NCBI RefSeq assembly: GCF_014649815.1
Contig: NZ_BMTT01000001.1
Span: 868,001 to 932,000, forward strand
From: Streptomyces mutabilis
GTDB lineage: Bacteria > Actinomycetota > Actinomycetes > Streptomycetales > Streptomycetaceae
DNA length: 64,000 nucleotides
Direction: 5' to 3'
The position numbers were made by a program, and so were the translations under genes. Under the pieces are notes generated by a model. It did not search any database. It saw only the letters and a program-made list of their open reading frames with translations, and had not been told where the DNA came from. This document shows positions 26,661 to 35,941 of the stretch, piece after piece (position 1 is the stretch's first letter; each line of letters opens with the position of its first letter).

Positions 26661-28007
26661 ATGGCGTCGGCCACGGCGGCAGGAGCCTCCCGGGGCGCTG
26701 CCGCCCCCAAGTCGCGCAAGAGCGTGACCGGCACCCGCAGAACCGTGGCGGCCCTGTTCCTGCTGCCCGCCCTGGTACTGCTCGGCGCGCTCGTGGTCTA
26801 CCCGATCGGGTACTCGCTGATCCGCAGTTTCTACGACCAGTCCGGCGACTCCTTCGCCGGGTTCGACAACTACCAGGCCCTGTTCACCGACGACGGCATC
26901 CGCACCGCGCTGAAGAACAACATCATCTGGGTGGTGTTCGCGCCGACGGTCGCCACCGCGCTCGGCCTGATCTTCGCGGTGCTGACCGAACGGGTGCGCT
27001 GGGGAACGGCGTTCAAGCTCGTCGTCTTCATGCCGATGGCCATCTCGATGCTGGCCGCCGGGATCATCTTCCGGCTGGTGTACGACCAGGACCCGGACAA
27101 GGGCGTGGCGAACGCGGTGTGGGTCGGGGTGCACGACACGTTCGCCGAGTCGTCGGCGTTCCCGAAGGCGCACCCGGGCCGCGAGTCGCCGCTGGAGCCG
27201 GCCGGTGGCGGCGCGTTCATCACCAAGCAGCCGGTGAGCACGGGCGAGACGGTCGTCCTCCCCCTGGTGGGCGTCGCCCCGGACGTGATGCCGGACGGCG
27301 CGGAGAAGGCCGTACCCGCGAAGCCCGAGGACGGCAAGATCACCGGTACCACCTGGCAGGACTTCACCCGCGGCAAGGGCGTCGGCGAGCTCAACGGCGT
27401 CGACGCGGCCGAGTTGGGCTACGCCGGGATGAGGATCGAGGCGGTGAAGGACGGCGAGGTCGTCGCGGAGACCACGGCGGCGGGCGACGGCACCTTCACG
27501 CTCCCCGCGGTGGCCGACGGGGCGCAGCTCAGGCTCCCCGCCGACAACTTCAAGGAGCCGTACAACGGCCTGGACTGGCTCGGTCCCTCCCTCGTCACCC
27601 CGGCCGTCATCGGGTCGTACGTGTGGATGTGGGCGGGCTTCGCGATGGTGCTGATCGCGGCCGGGCTGGCGGGGGTGCCCCGGGAACTCCTCGAAGCGGC
27701 CCGGGTCGACGGCGCCAACGAGTGGCAGGTCTTCAGACGGGTCACGGTCCCGCTCCTCGCGCCGGTCCTCGCGGTCGTCGTCGTGACCCTGATGATCAAC
27801 GTGCTGAAGGTCTTCGACCTGGTCTTCATCATCGCCCCGGGTTCCTCGCAGGACGACGCGAACGTCCTCGCCCTGGAGCTGTACCGCAAGGGCTTCGCCT
27901 CGGACCAGCCGGGCGTCGCCAGCGCCATCGCGGTGTTCCTGCTGCTCCTGGTCATCCCGGTGATGTGGTTCAACGTACGGCGGCTGCGGCGGGAGGTGCG
28001 GCGATGA
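26661..28007 (+). CDS. Sugar ABC transporter permease with an inserted extracytoplasmic domain
   Basis: 448 residues, about 150 more than normal CUT1 permeases (MalF/UgpA type). Helices 1-3 lie at about 31-52, 86-110 and 117-140; the EAA loop (GVPRELLEAARVDGANEWQ) is near 345 and the last two helices follow. Between helices 3 and 4, residues about 158-300 form an extra segment predicted outside the membrane; its second half (VDAAELGYAGMRIEAVKDG, then TTAAGDGTFTLPAVADGA) looks like a carboxypeptidase-regulatory-like beta-sandwich. Four nt separate it from the lipoprotein and its TGA overlaps the next ATG. No ATPase gene is present; Streptomyces sugar importers commonly share MsiK. Confidence 0.9.
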   Translation: MASATAAGASRGAAAPKSRKSVTGTRRTVAALFLLPALVLLGALVVYPIGYSLIRSFYDQSGDSFAGFDNYQALFTDDGIRTALKNNIIWVVFAPTVATALGLIFAVLTERVRWGTAFKLVVFMPMAISMLAAGIIFRLVYDQDPDKGVANAVWVGVHDTFAESSAFPKAHPGRESPLEPAGGGAFITKQPVSTGETVVLPLVGVAPDVMPDGAEKAVPAKPEDGKITGTTWQDFTRGKGVGELNGVDAAELGYAGMRIEAVKDGEVVAETTAAGDGTFTLPAVADGAQLRLPADNFKEPYNGLDWLGPSLVTPAVIGSYVWMWAGFAMVLIAAGLAGVPRELLEAARVDGANEWQVFRRVTVPLLAPVLAVVVVTLMINVLKVFDLVFIIAPGSSQDDANVLALELYRKGFASDQPGVASAIAVFLLLLVIPVMWFNVRRLRREVRR

Positions 28008-28921
28008 CCGCGGACGCGGGTTCCCTCACCGAGGCGGCCACGCAACCGCCCAAGAGTGCCGTCAAGGCGAAGCAGTCCCTCGGCTCACGGCTCGTCGAGG
28101 GCGTCAGCGGCGGGCTGGTCCGGGTGTTCCTGATCGTGGTGGGCCTGTTCTGGCTGGTTCCGACGATCGGCCTGCTGCTGTCCTCGCTGCGCACCCCCCG
28201 GGACATGGCGGCGGGCGGCTGGTGGGAGGTCTTCACCGAGCCGTCCCGGCTCACCTTCCAGAGCTACGAGGAGCTGCTGAAGAACGGCGACATCACCTCC
28301 TCCCTGCTCAACACCGCGCTGATCACGGTCCCGGCGACGGTCCTGGTCGTGATCATCGGCTCGCTGGCGGGGTACGCCTTCGCGTGGATGGACTTCCCGG
28401 GCCGCGACTGGTGGTTCCTGGCCGTGGTCGGCCTGCTCGTCGTCCCCGTCCAGGTCGCGCTGATCCCGATTGCCGAACTCTTCGGGAAGATCGGCCTGTT
28501 CGGATCGGTCGTCGGCGTGATCCTCTTCCACGTCGGCTTCGGCCTGCCCTTCGCGGTGTTCCTCCTGCGGAACTTCTTCGCAGAGATCCCGAGGGAGCTG
28601 CTGGAGGCGGCCCGGCTCGACGGTGCGGGTGAACTGCGGTTGTTCGTACGGGTCGTGATGCCGCTCGGCGGGCCGGCGATCGCGAGCCTCGGCATCTTCC
28701 AGTTCCTGTGGGTGTGGAACGACATGCTGGTCGCGCTGATCTTCTCCGACTCCGGGAGCCAGCCGATCACGGTCGCCCTGCAGACGCAGGTGAGGCAGTT
28801 CGGCAACAACATCGACATCCTGGCGCCGGGCGCGTTCATCTCGATGGTGGTCCCGCTGGCCGTGTTCTTCGCGTTCCAGCGGCAGTTCGTCTCGGGCGTG
28901 ATGGCGGGCGCCGTCAAGTAG
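28004..28921 (+). CDS. Sugar ABC transporter permease (MalG/UgpE type)
   Basis: 305 residues from ATG at 28004, with GGGAGG seven nt upstream and an ATGA overlap with the previous gene. Six membrane helices; the EAA loop is EIPRELLEAARLDGAGELR near residue 200. It forms the channel together with the preceding permease. The longer reading of this frame, which runs back into the previous gene, is a shadow. A terminator hairpin follows 20 bp after the stop, closing the three-gene operon. Confidence 0.93.
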   Translation: MTADAGSLTEAATQPPKSAVKAKQSLGSRLVEGVSGGLVRVFLIVVGLFWLVPTIGLLLSSLRTPRDMAAGGWWEVFTEPSRLTFQSYEELLKNGDITSSLLNTALITVPATVLVVIIGSLAGYAFAWMDFPGRDWWFLAVVGLLVVPVQVALIPIAELFGKIGLFGSVVGVILFHVGFGLPFAVFLLRNFFAEIPRELLEAARLDGAGELRLFVRVVMPLGGPAIASLGIFQFLWVWNDMLVALIFSDSGSQPITVALQTQVRQFGNNIDILAPGAFISMVVPLAVFFAFQRQFVSGVMAGAVK

Positions 28922-28940
28922 GCGCCGGATGAGCACCCTT

Positions 28941-28973
28941 GAAGGGGCGGGCCGGTCGGCGGTCCGCCCCTTC
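28941..28973 (+). terminator. Terminator of the sugar ABC operon
   Basis: A 13-bp stem (gaggggcgg-type arms at 28941-28953 and 28961-28973, one G-U pair) with a 7-nt loop. It also shows that the in-frame ATG at 28929 is not the start of the next gene. Confidence 0.8.
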
Positions 28974-29084
28974 CTCGTCCGGGCGTGGTCCCCCGGATGC
29001 CGCAGGGAGCGTAACCAAGTCACTCCACCGGCCGTTCCCGGGCCGAACGCCCGCGCCGATCCCGTCGACCCACTGGATGTCCCC

Positions 29085-31343
29085 GTGCCCAGGTTCAGTG
29101 TCATCGTCCCCGCGCACCAGGTGCAGGCGTACTTGCCCGCATGCCTGGAATCGGTGCTGTCCCAGTCGTACCCGGACCTCGAACTGATCGTGGTCGACGA
29201 CTGCTCGCCGGACGCCTGCGGCGCGATCGCCGACGAGTTCGCGGCCCGCGACGGTCGGGTGCGCGCCGTGCACCTGCCCCGCAACCGGGGCCTCGGACCC
29301 GCCCGCAACGCCGGTCTGGAACGGGCCACCGGCGACTACCTGGTCTTCCTCGACGGCGACGACACCCTCACCCCGGACGCGCTCAGGGCCCTCGCCGACC
29401 GGATCAAGGAGACCGGCGAGCCGGACGTCCTGGTCTACGACTACGCGCGCACCTACTGGACGGGGGAGGCGGTCCGCAACCAGGCCGCCCGGCACCTCGC
29501 CGAACGGGGCCCGGCGCCGTTCCGGCTCACCGACCGGCCCGAGCTGCTGAAGCTCCTGATGGTGGCCTGGAACAAGACGGTGCGACGCGAGTTCGCCGAG
29601 CGCGAGGGCCTCACCTTCCCGCCCGGCTACTACGAGGACACCCCGTGGACCTTCCCGGTCCTGATGACGGCCGGGTCCATCGCCACCCTGGACCGGGTGT
29701 GCGTCCACTACCGGCAGCGCCGGCACGGCAGCATCCTGGGTACGCCCAGCGAGCGGCACCTGGACGTCTTCGCGCAGTACGACCGGGTCTTCGCGTTCCT
29801 GGAGTCGCGCCCGGAGCTGGACCGCTGGCGGCCGGCGCTGTACCGCCGCATGGCCGACCACCTGGCGACGGTGTTCACCCGCCCCGACCGCCTCCCGCGC
29901 CGGCTGCGCGCCGAGTTCCTGCGCCGGGCCCGCGTCCACTGCCGCCGCTACCGGGTCCCCGGCGCCCCCGCCCCGCTGCCCGTGCGGCTGCGCCACGCCC
30001 TGCTCCGGCTGGGCCTGCGCCGCACCTGGCAGGCCCTGCGGCTGGCGTCGTCCGCGCGCCGCCGGGCGGTGAAGGTCACCGCCGGGCTGCTGCGCGCCGC
30101 GCGGACCGTCACCCTGCGCGCCCACTACCGCGTCCAGCGCTGCCTGCCCCTGCGCGCCGACCGTGCCGTCTTCGCCGCTGACGGCCGGGGGCACGGCTGC
30201 AACCCGGGCGCGCTGGAGGAGGCGTTCCGCGAGCTCGCGCCGCACGTGCGCACGGCGTGGGCCGCCGACCCCGCGCACCACCACACGATCCCGGCCGGCA
30301 CCCGCCGCCTGACCCCCGGCACGGCCGCTCACTGGACGGCACTGGCACGCTCCCGCTACCTGGTGCACAACGCCGCCTTCGATCCCGGCCTGGTCAGACG
30401 CAAGGGCCAGGTCGTCGTCCAGACGCAGGCCGGGACGCCCCTCAAGCACATGGGCCTGGACCTCTGGGAACGCCCGGCCGCCGCGGGCCGCACCGATGTC
30501 GCCCGGCTGCTGCGCGACGCCGGCACGTGGGACTACGTCGTCTCCGCCAACCGCCACTCCACCCTGACCTGGGAACGCGTCCTCCCCGGCCGCTACACCA
30601 CGCTGGAGTACGGCCAGCCCCGCACCGACGTCCTCCAGCGGGCGACGCCCGCGGACGTGGCCCGGCTGCGCGAGACGCTCGGCATCCCCGAGGGCACGGT
30701 CGCGATCCTGTACGCGCCCACCCAGCGCGACTACCGGCGCACCCAGCGCGCCGCCCTGGACCTGGAACGCGTCGTCACCCGACTCGGCCCGCGCTTCATG
30801 GTGCTGGCCCGCGCCCATCCCCGCCACGGCGGCCCGCTCGCCGAGTCCGCCGGCCGGGTCCTCGACGTCAGCGACCACCCGAGCGTCCAGTCGTTGTGCC
30901 TGGCCTCGGACGCCCTCGTCACCGATTACTCAGAACTGATGTTCGACTACGCGGGTCTGGACCGGCCGATCGTGATCCACGCCGACGAGCCGGAGGCGTT
31001 CGAGGCGGTCCGCGGCACCTACGTCGACCTGCGCGACTTCCCGCCGGGCGCGATCGCCCGAAACGAGGACGAGCTGATCGGCGTCTTCGCCGGCGGGCAC
31101 TGGCGCGGCGCACGGTCCGCGCAGCTCAGGGCCGCCTTCCGGGAGCGGTTCTGCCCGTACGACGACGGCCGCGCCGCCGAACGCGTCGTACGCCGCGTGG
31201 TGCTCGGACAGACGGACCCGCCGCCGGTCGTGCCGCTCGCCGAGCGGCGCCCCGCGCCCTCCGCCGCGGCCGGGCTCGCCCGCGCCCCGCTGACCACCGT
31301 GCCGCAACTGGCGGGGCCCCGCACCGTCACCGACAGCCTCTGA
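29085..31343 (+). CDS. GT2/TagF-type wall-polymer polymerase, copy 1 (active-site His of TagF half replaced by Ala)
   Basis: 752 residues from GTG at 29085 (VPRFSVIVP), the same start as copies 2 and 3; the 52 residues before it cover a terminator. The GT2 domain (1-230) has VVDDCSPD and the metal motif FLDGDD near 90. A basic linker (300-380) leads to a CDP-glycerol glycerophosphotransferase-like (TagF) domain (about 360-720) with NAAFDP, ILYAPTQRDY, ARAHPRH and DYSELMFDYAGLDRPIV. In the motif normally HGTPLK the His is Ala449 (TQAGTPLK), and this His is catalytic in characterised TagF. Such fusions build teichoic-acid-like glycerol or sugar phosphate polymers at the inner membrane face. The TagF half may therefore be inactive or altered. 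Confidence 0.85.
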   Translation: MPRFSVIVPAHQVQAYLPACLESVLSQSYPDLELIVVDDCSPDACGAIADEFAARDGRVRAVHLPRNRGLGPARNAGLERATGDYLVFLDGDDTLTPDALRALADRIKETGEPDVLVYDYARTYWTGEAVRNQAARHLAERGPAPFRLTDRPELLKLLMVAWNKTVRREFAEREGLTFPPGYYEDTPWTFPVLMTAGSIATLDRVCVHYRQRRHGSILGTPSERHLDVFAQYDRVFAFLESRPELDRWRPALYRRMADHLATVFTRPDRLPRRLRAEFLRRARVHCRRYRVPGAPAPLPVRLRHALLRLGLRRTWQALRLASSARRRAVKVTAGLLRAARTVTLRAHYRVQRCLPLRADRAVFAADGRGHGCNPGALEEAFRELAPHVRTAWAADPAHHHTIPAGTRRLTPGTAAHWTALARSRYLVHNAAFDPGLVRRKGQVVVQTQAGTPLKHMGLDLWERPAAAGRTDVARLLRDAGTWDYVVSANRHSTLTWERVLPGRYTTLEYGQPRTDVLQRATPADVARLRETLGIPEGTVAILYAPTQRDYRRTQRAALDLERVVTRLGPRFMVLARAHPRHGGPLAESAGRVLDVSDHPSVQSLCLASDALVTDYSELMFDYAGLDRPIVIHADEPEAFEAVRGTYVDLRDFPPGAIARNEDELIGVFAGGHWRGARSAQLRAAFRERFCPYDDGRAAERVVRRVVLGQTDPPPVVPLAERRPAPSAAAGLARAPLTTVPQLAGPRTVTDSL

Positions 31344-31494
31344 CCGCCGTTTGTCCACCGGGAGTCCACATGCCCCGCGGCTCGTCGCGGCCCACTCCGA
31401 CCCGGCCGCCCGTCCGGCGGCCCACGGGACGACCGGGCCGGCAGGGCCCGCGGGGCGACTCCCGACGGACCAGGACAACGAGAGAAAGAGCAGC

Positions 31495-33699
31495 ATGCCC
31501 CGCTTCAGCATCATCGTCCCGTCCCATGGGGTCGCGGGGCGGCTCTCCCAGGCGCTGGATTCGGTACTCGCCCAGTCCTTCGGCGACTTCGAGCTGATCC
31601 CGGTGGGTGATACCGCGGACCGCGCCGCGGCGGACGTCGTCGAGGAGCGCGCCGAGCGGGACTCCCGGGTGACGCCGGTGCACTCGCCGCCGGCGGCCGG
31701 CCTGGCCGGGGCGCGCAACGCCGGGATGCGGGCGGCGACCGGCGCGTACCTGCTGTTCCTCGACGGCGACGACGTCCTCGTCCCGGGCGCGCTGGCGGCG
31801 CTGGACGGGCGGCTGGCGGACACCGGCGGCGTGGACGTCCTGCACTTCGAGCACGAGCGGGTGCCCTGGTGGGAGGGTGAACCGGCCAACCCGGCCGCCC
31901 CTCTGCTGGCGAAGGCCCCGGACGGCGCCTTCACCCCCGAGCGCGCCCCGCACCTGACCGGCGTGCACCTGCCCGCGTGGAGCGCTGTCTACCGCCGCAC
32001 CTTCCTGACCGAACGGCGGCTCGCCTTCCCCGACGGGCACTTCACCGACATCGGCTTCGGCGCCCTGGTCGCGGCGCGCGCCGAGCGCGTGACGGTGCTG
32101 CGCTCCGTCGTCGTACGGCATCTGGTGCGGCGGCAGGGCAACCGGCTGAACCTGCCCGGCGGGCACCACGCGGAGCTCCTGGACCAGGCGGAACTGGCGC
32201 TCGCGCACGCCGCCGAGCGGGGGCTGCCGGAGGAGCGGCGGGGGCCGCTGTTCGAGCAGCTCTTCGCCGCGATCCTGAAGACCGCCACCCATCCGCGGCG
32301 CCTGCCCCGCCCGGAGCGCCGGGCCTTCTACCGCCGGGCGAGCCGCCTCTACCGCCGCCACCGCCCGGCCGGTTTCCGGGCGCCCGGCGGCCGGCTGGGC
32401 GTGCAGCACCGCCTGCTGGCGTCCGGGTCCTACGCCGGCTTCCGCGCCCTGCGCGCCGCCAACCGGGCGGCCGTCGGCGTCCTGCGGCGCCTGCCGCGCC
32501 CGCACGGGCTGCGCACCCGCCTGCACTACCACCGCCACCTGCGCCGCCCGCTGGACCCGAACCTGGTCGTGTACTGCGCGTACTGGGGCCGCGGTTACGC
32601 CTGCAACCCGGCGGCGATCCACGCCAGGGCCCGCGAACTCGCCCCGCACCTGCGCTCGGTGTTCCTGGTCGAGCCGGACCAGGCGCACACCGTGCCCGAG
32701 GACGTCGACCACGCCGTCATCGGCAGCCGGCGCTACTGGGAGGTGCTGGCCCGCGCCAAGTACCTGGTCAACAACGCCAACTTCGCCGAGGGCATTGTCA
32801 AGCGCCCCGGCAGCGTCCACCTGCAGACCCAGCACGGCACCCCGCTGAAGACCATGGGCGTCGACCAGTCCACGTATCCGGTGGTGGCGGCCGCGAGCGG
32901 CAGCTTCACCAAGCTGCTGGGCCGCGTGGACCGCTGGGACTTCAACCTCTCCGCCAACCGGCACTCCACCCGGATGTGGGAGCGCGCCTACCCGGGGTCC
33001 TACGAGCAGTTGGAGTACGGCTACCCGCGCAACGACGTCTACGTCACGGCGACCGCCGACGACGTCGCCCGCGTGCGGCGCGAACTCGGCGTCCCCGAGG
33101 GAAAGACGGCCGTCCTGTACGCGCCCACGCACCGCGACTGGGAGGCAGGGTTCGGTACGGGCGCCCTGGACCCGGAGGCGTTCTGCGAGGCGGCCGGCGA
33201 GGACGTGGTGGTGCTGCTGCGCGCCCACTACTTCTACGACCGGGGCGGCAGGAGGAGCAGCGGCCGGATCATCGACGTGACCGGGCACCGCTCGGCCGAG
33301 GACGTGTGTCTGGCCGCCGACGCGCTGGTCACCGACTACTCGTCGATCATGTTCGACTACGCCAACCTGGACCGCCCCATCGTCGTGTACGCCGACGACT
33401 GGGACGTCTACCGGGAGACCCGCGGCGTCTACTTCGACCTGATGGCGGCCCCGCCCGGGCCGGTGGCTCGGACGCCGGAGGAACTGGCCCACGTCTTCCG
33501 CGACGGCTCGTACGCGGGCCCGGAGTCGGCGGCGCTGCGGGCTGCCTTCCGCGAGCGGTTCTGCGAGTTCGACGACGGCCGGGCCGCCGAGCGCGTGGTG
33601 CGCCGGGTGCTGCTCGGCGAACCGCCCGAGACCCTGCCGCCCGTGGTCCCGCTCGCCGAGCGCGTCCCGGCCCCCGCCGCCACCCTCGTGAGGAGCTGA
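31495..33699 (+). CDS. GT2/TagF-type wall-polymer polymerase, copy 2 (both halves intact)
   Basis: 734 residues from ATG at 31495 (MPRFSIIVPSHGV), preceded by AGAAAGAG. GT2 half with FLDGDD; TagF half with QTQHGTPLKTMG (His447), VLYAPTHRDWE, LLRAHYFYDR and DYSSIMFDYANLDRPIVVY. It is the only one of the four paralogues in the window with intact key motifs in both halves. An in-frame reading starting at 31351 is rejected: no ribosome site and atypical composition. It is spaced 151 bp from copy 1 and 7 bp from copy 3, so copies 2 and 3 are co-transcribed with the membrane gene that follows. The polymer made is inferred to be a wall glycopolymer with phosphate links. Confidence 0.88.
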   Translation: MPRFSIIVPSHGVAGRLSQALDSVLAQSFGDFELIPVGDTADRAAADVVEERAERDSRVTPVHSPPAAGLAGARNAGMRAATGAYLLFLDGDDVLVPGALAALDGRLADTGGVDVLHFEHERVPWWEGEPANPAAPLLAKAPDGAFTPERAPHLTGVHLPAWSAVYRRTFLTERRLAFPDGHFTDIGFGALVAARAERVTVLRSVVVRHLVRRQGNRLNLPGGHHAELLDQAELALAHAAERGLPEERRGPLFEQLFAAILKTATHPRRLPRPERRAFYRRASRLYRRHRPAGFRAPGGRLGVQHRLLASGSYAGFRALRAANRAAVGVLRRLPRPHGLRTRLHYHRHLRRPLDPNLVVYCAYWGRGYACNPAAIHARARELAPHLRSVFLVEPDQAHTVPEDVDHAVIGSRRYWEVLARAKYLVNNANFAEGIVKRPGSVHLQTQHGTPLKTMGVDQSTYPVVAAASGSFTKLLGRVDRWDFNLSANRHSTRMWERAYPGSYEQLEYGYPRNDVYVTATADDVARVRRELGVPEGKTAVLYAPTHRDWEAGFGTGALDPEAFCEAAGEDVVVLLRAHYFYDRGGRRSSGRIIDVTGHRSAEDVCLAADALVTDYSSIMFDYANLDRPIVVYADDWDVYRETRGVYFDLMAAPPGPVARTPEELAHVFRDGSYAGPESAALRAAFRERFCEFDDGRAAERVVRRVLLGEPPETLPPVVPLAERVPAPAATLVRS

Positions 33700-33706
33700 T
33701 CCCGCC

Positions 33707-35941
33707 GTGCCCCGCTTCAGCGTCATCATCCCCTGCTTCAAGGTGCAGGGTTTCCTGCGCGAGTGTCTGGACTCGGTCCTGGACCAGTCGTACCGGGACA
33801 TCGAGGTCGTCGCCGTGGACGACTGCTCCCCGGACGACTGCGGCGCGATCCTCGACGAGTACGCCGCCCTCGACGAGCGGGTGCGCGTGCTGCACCTGGA
33901 CGAGAACGTCGGCCTCGGCCGGGCCCGCAACGCGGGACTGCCGCACGCCACCGGCGACTACCTCTTCTTCCTCGACAGCGACGACACCCTCACCCCTGGC
34001 GCCCTGCGCGCGATGGCCGACCGGCTCGCGGAGGCGGACGACCCGGACGTCCTGGTCTTCGACTACGCGCGCACCTACTGGTGGGGCGGCACCCGGCGCA
34101 ACGTCCTCGCCCAGGTGCTCGCTCAGACCGACGAGACCTTCACCGCCGCCGAGCGCCCCGAGATCCTCGACCTGCTGATGGTGGTGTGGAACAAGGTCTA
34201 CCGGCGCAACTTCGTGGAGCGGGAGGGCTTCACCTTCCCGCCGGGCTACTACGAGGACACGCCGTGGACCTTCCCGGTGATGTTCGCCGCCGGGCGGATC
34301 GCCACGCTGGACCGCATCTGCCTGAACTACCGGCAGCGCCGCCAGGGCAACATCCTGTCCACCACCGGCCGCAAGCACTTCGACGTGCACGCGCAGTACG
34401 AGCGGGTCTTCGCGTTCCTCGACGACCGGCCCGAACTGGCGGCCCGCTGGCGGCCGTTCCTGCACACCAAGATGGGTGAGCACTGCCTGGACATCCTGTC
34501 CAAGCCGGACCGGCTGCCGCCCTCGGACAAGGCGGAGTTCTTCCGCCGCACCGCCGAGCTGTTCCGGGCGTACCGGCCGCGGGGCGCGGAGATCCCGGCC
34601 GAGCTGCGCGTGCTGGAGCGCGGGGTCCTCGGGTACCCGGCCTACCGGCTGCGGCGGGAGTCGGGCCGGGCGGGCCGGGAGCTGGAGCGGCGGGCACGGC
34701 AGGCGAGCGGGTCGGTCGCCGGGCGCCTGGGCCGGGTGCGGACCGCGGTGCGCACGCGCCGCCAAGTCGATCCCGACCTCGTCGTGTACTCGGCGTTCTC
34801 CCACCGGGGCGTGCTGGGCGATCCCGCGGCGATCCACCGCAAGGCCCGCGAGATCGCCCCGCACCTGCGCGGCGTGTGGGTGGTCCGCGGCGAGGAGGAG
34901 GCGGCGGCGCTGCCGCCGGACACCGAGCACGTGATCCTCGGCAGCGCGGACTACCACCGGGCGGTGGAGCGGGCCGCGTTCCTCGTCAACAACGTCAACT
35001 GGCCCTACGCGGTGCCCAAGCGGCCGGACAGCGTCCACATCCACACCCACCAGGGCACCCCGCTCAAGTACATGGGCGCCGACCTGCTGGGCCGGCCCGG
35101 CGCCCGGCACGGCCTGGACGTGCCGCAGATGCTGCGCCGGGCCGACCGCTGGGACCACAGCCTGGTCGCGGGCCGGTACGCGGAACGGATGTGGGAACGG
35201 GCGTACCCCTGCCACTTCACGTCCGCGCGTACCGGCAGCCCGCGCAACGACGTGCTGGTGAACGCCGGGCCGGAGGCGGGCCGCCCCACGCGCGAGCGGC
35301 TCGGCGTCCCCGACGGGAACACCGTGGTGCTGTACGCGCCGACCCGCCGCGAGTACCGGCGGGGCGGGTACGTGGAGCGGATCGACCTGGCCCGGCTCGC
35401 CGCCGACCTCGGCGACGGCCACACCCTGGTGGTGCGGCTGCACCCGTCCCTGGCCGACGGACCGGCGCGCGGCCTGGGCCTGTCGGAGCTGCACCGGCGG
35501 GGCGTGCTGATCGACGCGACCGACGAGCCGCACGTCGAGGACCTGATGCTCGCCTCCGACCTGCTGATCACCGACTACTCGGCGCTGATGTTCGACTACG
35601 TCCTCCTGGACCGGCCGGTCCTGGTCCACGCGGACGACTGGGCCGCCTACACGGCGAGTCGCGGCGCCTACTTCGACATCACCGCCGAGGCACCGGGCCA
35701 CGTCTCGCGCTCCTACCGGGAGCTGGCGTGGCTGCTGGCCTCCGGGACGTGGCGGGACGAGGAGGCGGCCCGGCTCAGGTCCGCGTTCCGGGCCCGGTTC
35801 TGCGAGTACGAGGACGGCCGGGCCGCCGAGCGGGTGGTGCGGACGCTGCTGCTCGGCGAGCCGATGCCGGAGCCCGGCGGCGTGCCGGGCGCCCGGACCG
35901 TCCCGGACGCCACCGGCCGCGACCTGCTGGCCTCGCCGTGA
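33707..35941 (+). CDS. GT2/TagF-type wall-polymer polymerase, copy 3 (TagF His replaced by Gln)
   Basis: 744 residues from GTG at 33707 (VPRFSVIIPCFKVQ) with GAGGAG 12 nt upstream. The GT2 half is very close to copy 1 (VDDCSPDDCGAI, FLDSDDTL, FDYARTYWWGG). The TagF half reads HTHQGTPLKYMG, with Gln449 where TagF has His but His at one residue before, plus VLYAPTRREY, VRLHPSL and DYSALMFDYVLLDRPVL. The TGA overlaps the next gene's GTG as GTGA. A shift of the catalytic His by one residue may still work or not; this cannot be decided from sequence. Confidence 0.86.
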   Translation: MPRFSVIIPCFKVQGFLRECLDSVLDQSYRDIEVVAVDDCSPDDCGAILDEYAALDERVRVLHLDENVGLGRARNAGLPHATGDYLFFLDSDDTLTPGALRAMADRLAEADDPDVLVFDYARTYWWGGTRRNVLAQVLAQTDETFTAAERPEILDLLMVVWNKVYRRNFVEREGFTFPPGYYEDTPWTFPVMFAAGRIATLDRICLNYRQRRQGNILSTTGRKHFDVHAQYERVFAFLDDRPELAARWRPFLHTKMGEHCLDILSKPDRLPPSDKAEFFRRTAELFRAYRPRGAEIPAELRVLERGVLGYPAYRLRRESGRAGRELERRARQASGSVAGRLGRVRTAVRTRRQVDPDLVVYSAFSHRGVLGDPAAIHRKAREIAPHLRGVWVVRGEEEAAALPPDTEHVILGSADYHRAVERAAFLVNNVNWPYAVPKRPDSVHIHTHQGTPLKYMGADLLGRPGARHGLDVPQMLRRADRWDHSLVAGRYAERMWERAYPCHFTSARTGSPRNDVLVNAGPEAGRPTRERLGVPDGNTVVLYAPTRREYRRGGYVERIDLARLAADLGDGHTLVVRLHPSLADGPARGLGLSELHRRGVLIDATDEPHVEDLMLASDLLITDYSALMFDYVLLDRPVLVHADDWAAYTASRGAYFDITAEAPGHVSRSYRELAWLLASGTWRDEEAARLRSAFRARFCEYEDGRAAERVVRTLLLGEPMPEPGGVPGARTVPDATGRDLLASP

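Noticed and set aside
25112-26734. A 540-residue minus-strand frame over the sugar-binding lipoprotein gene
   Set aside because: Mirror of the real gene; the plus strand has a lipobox and binding-protein motifs.
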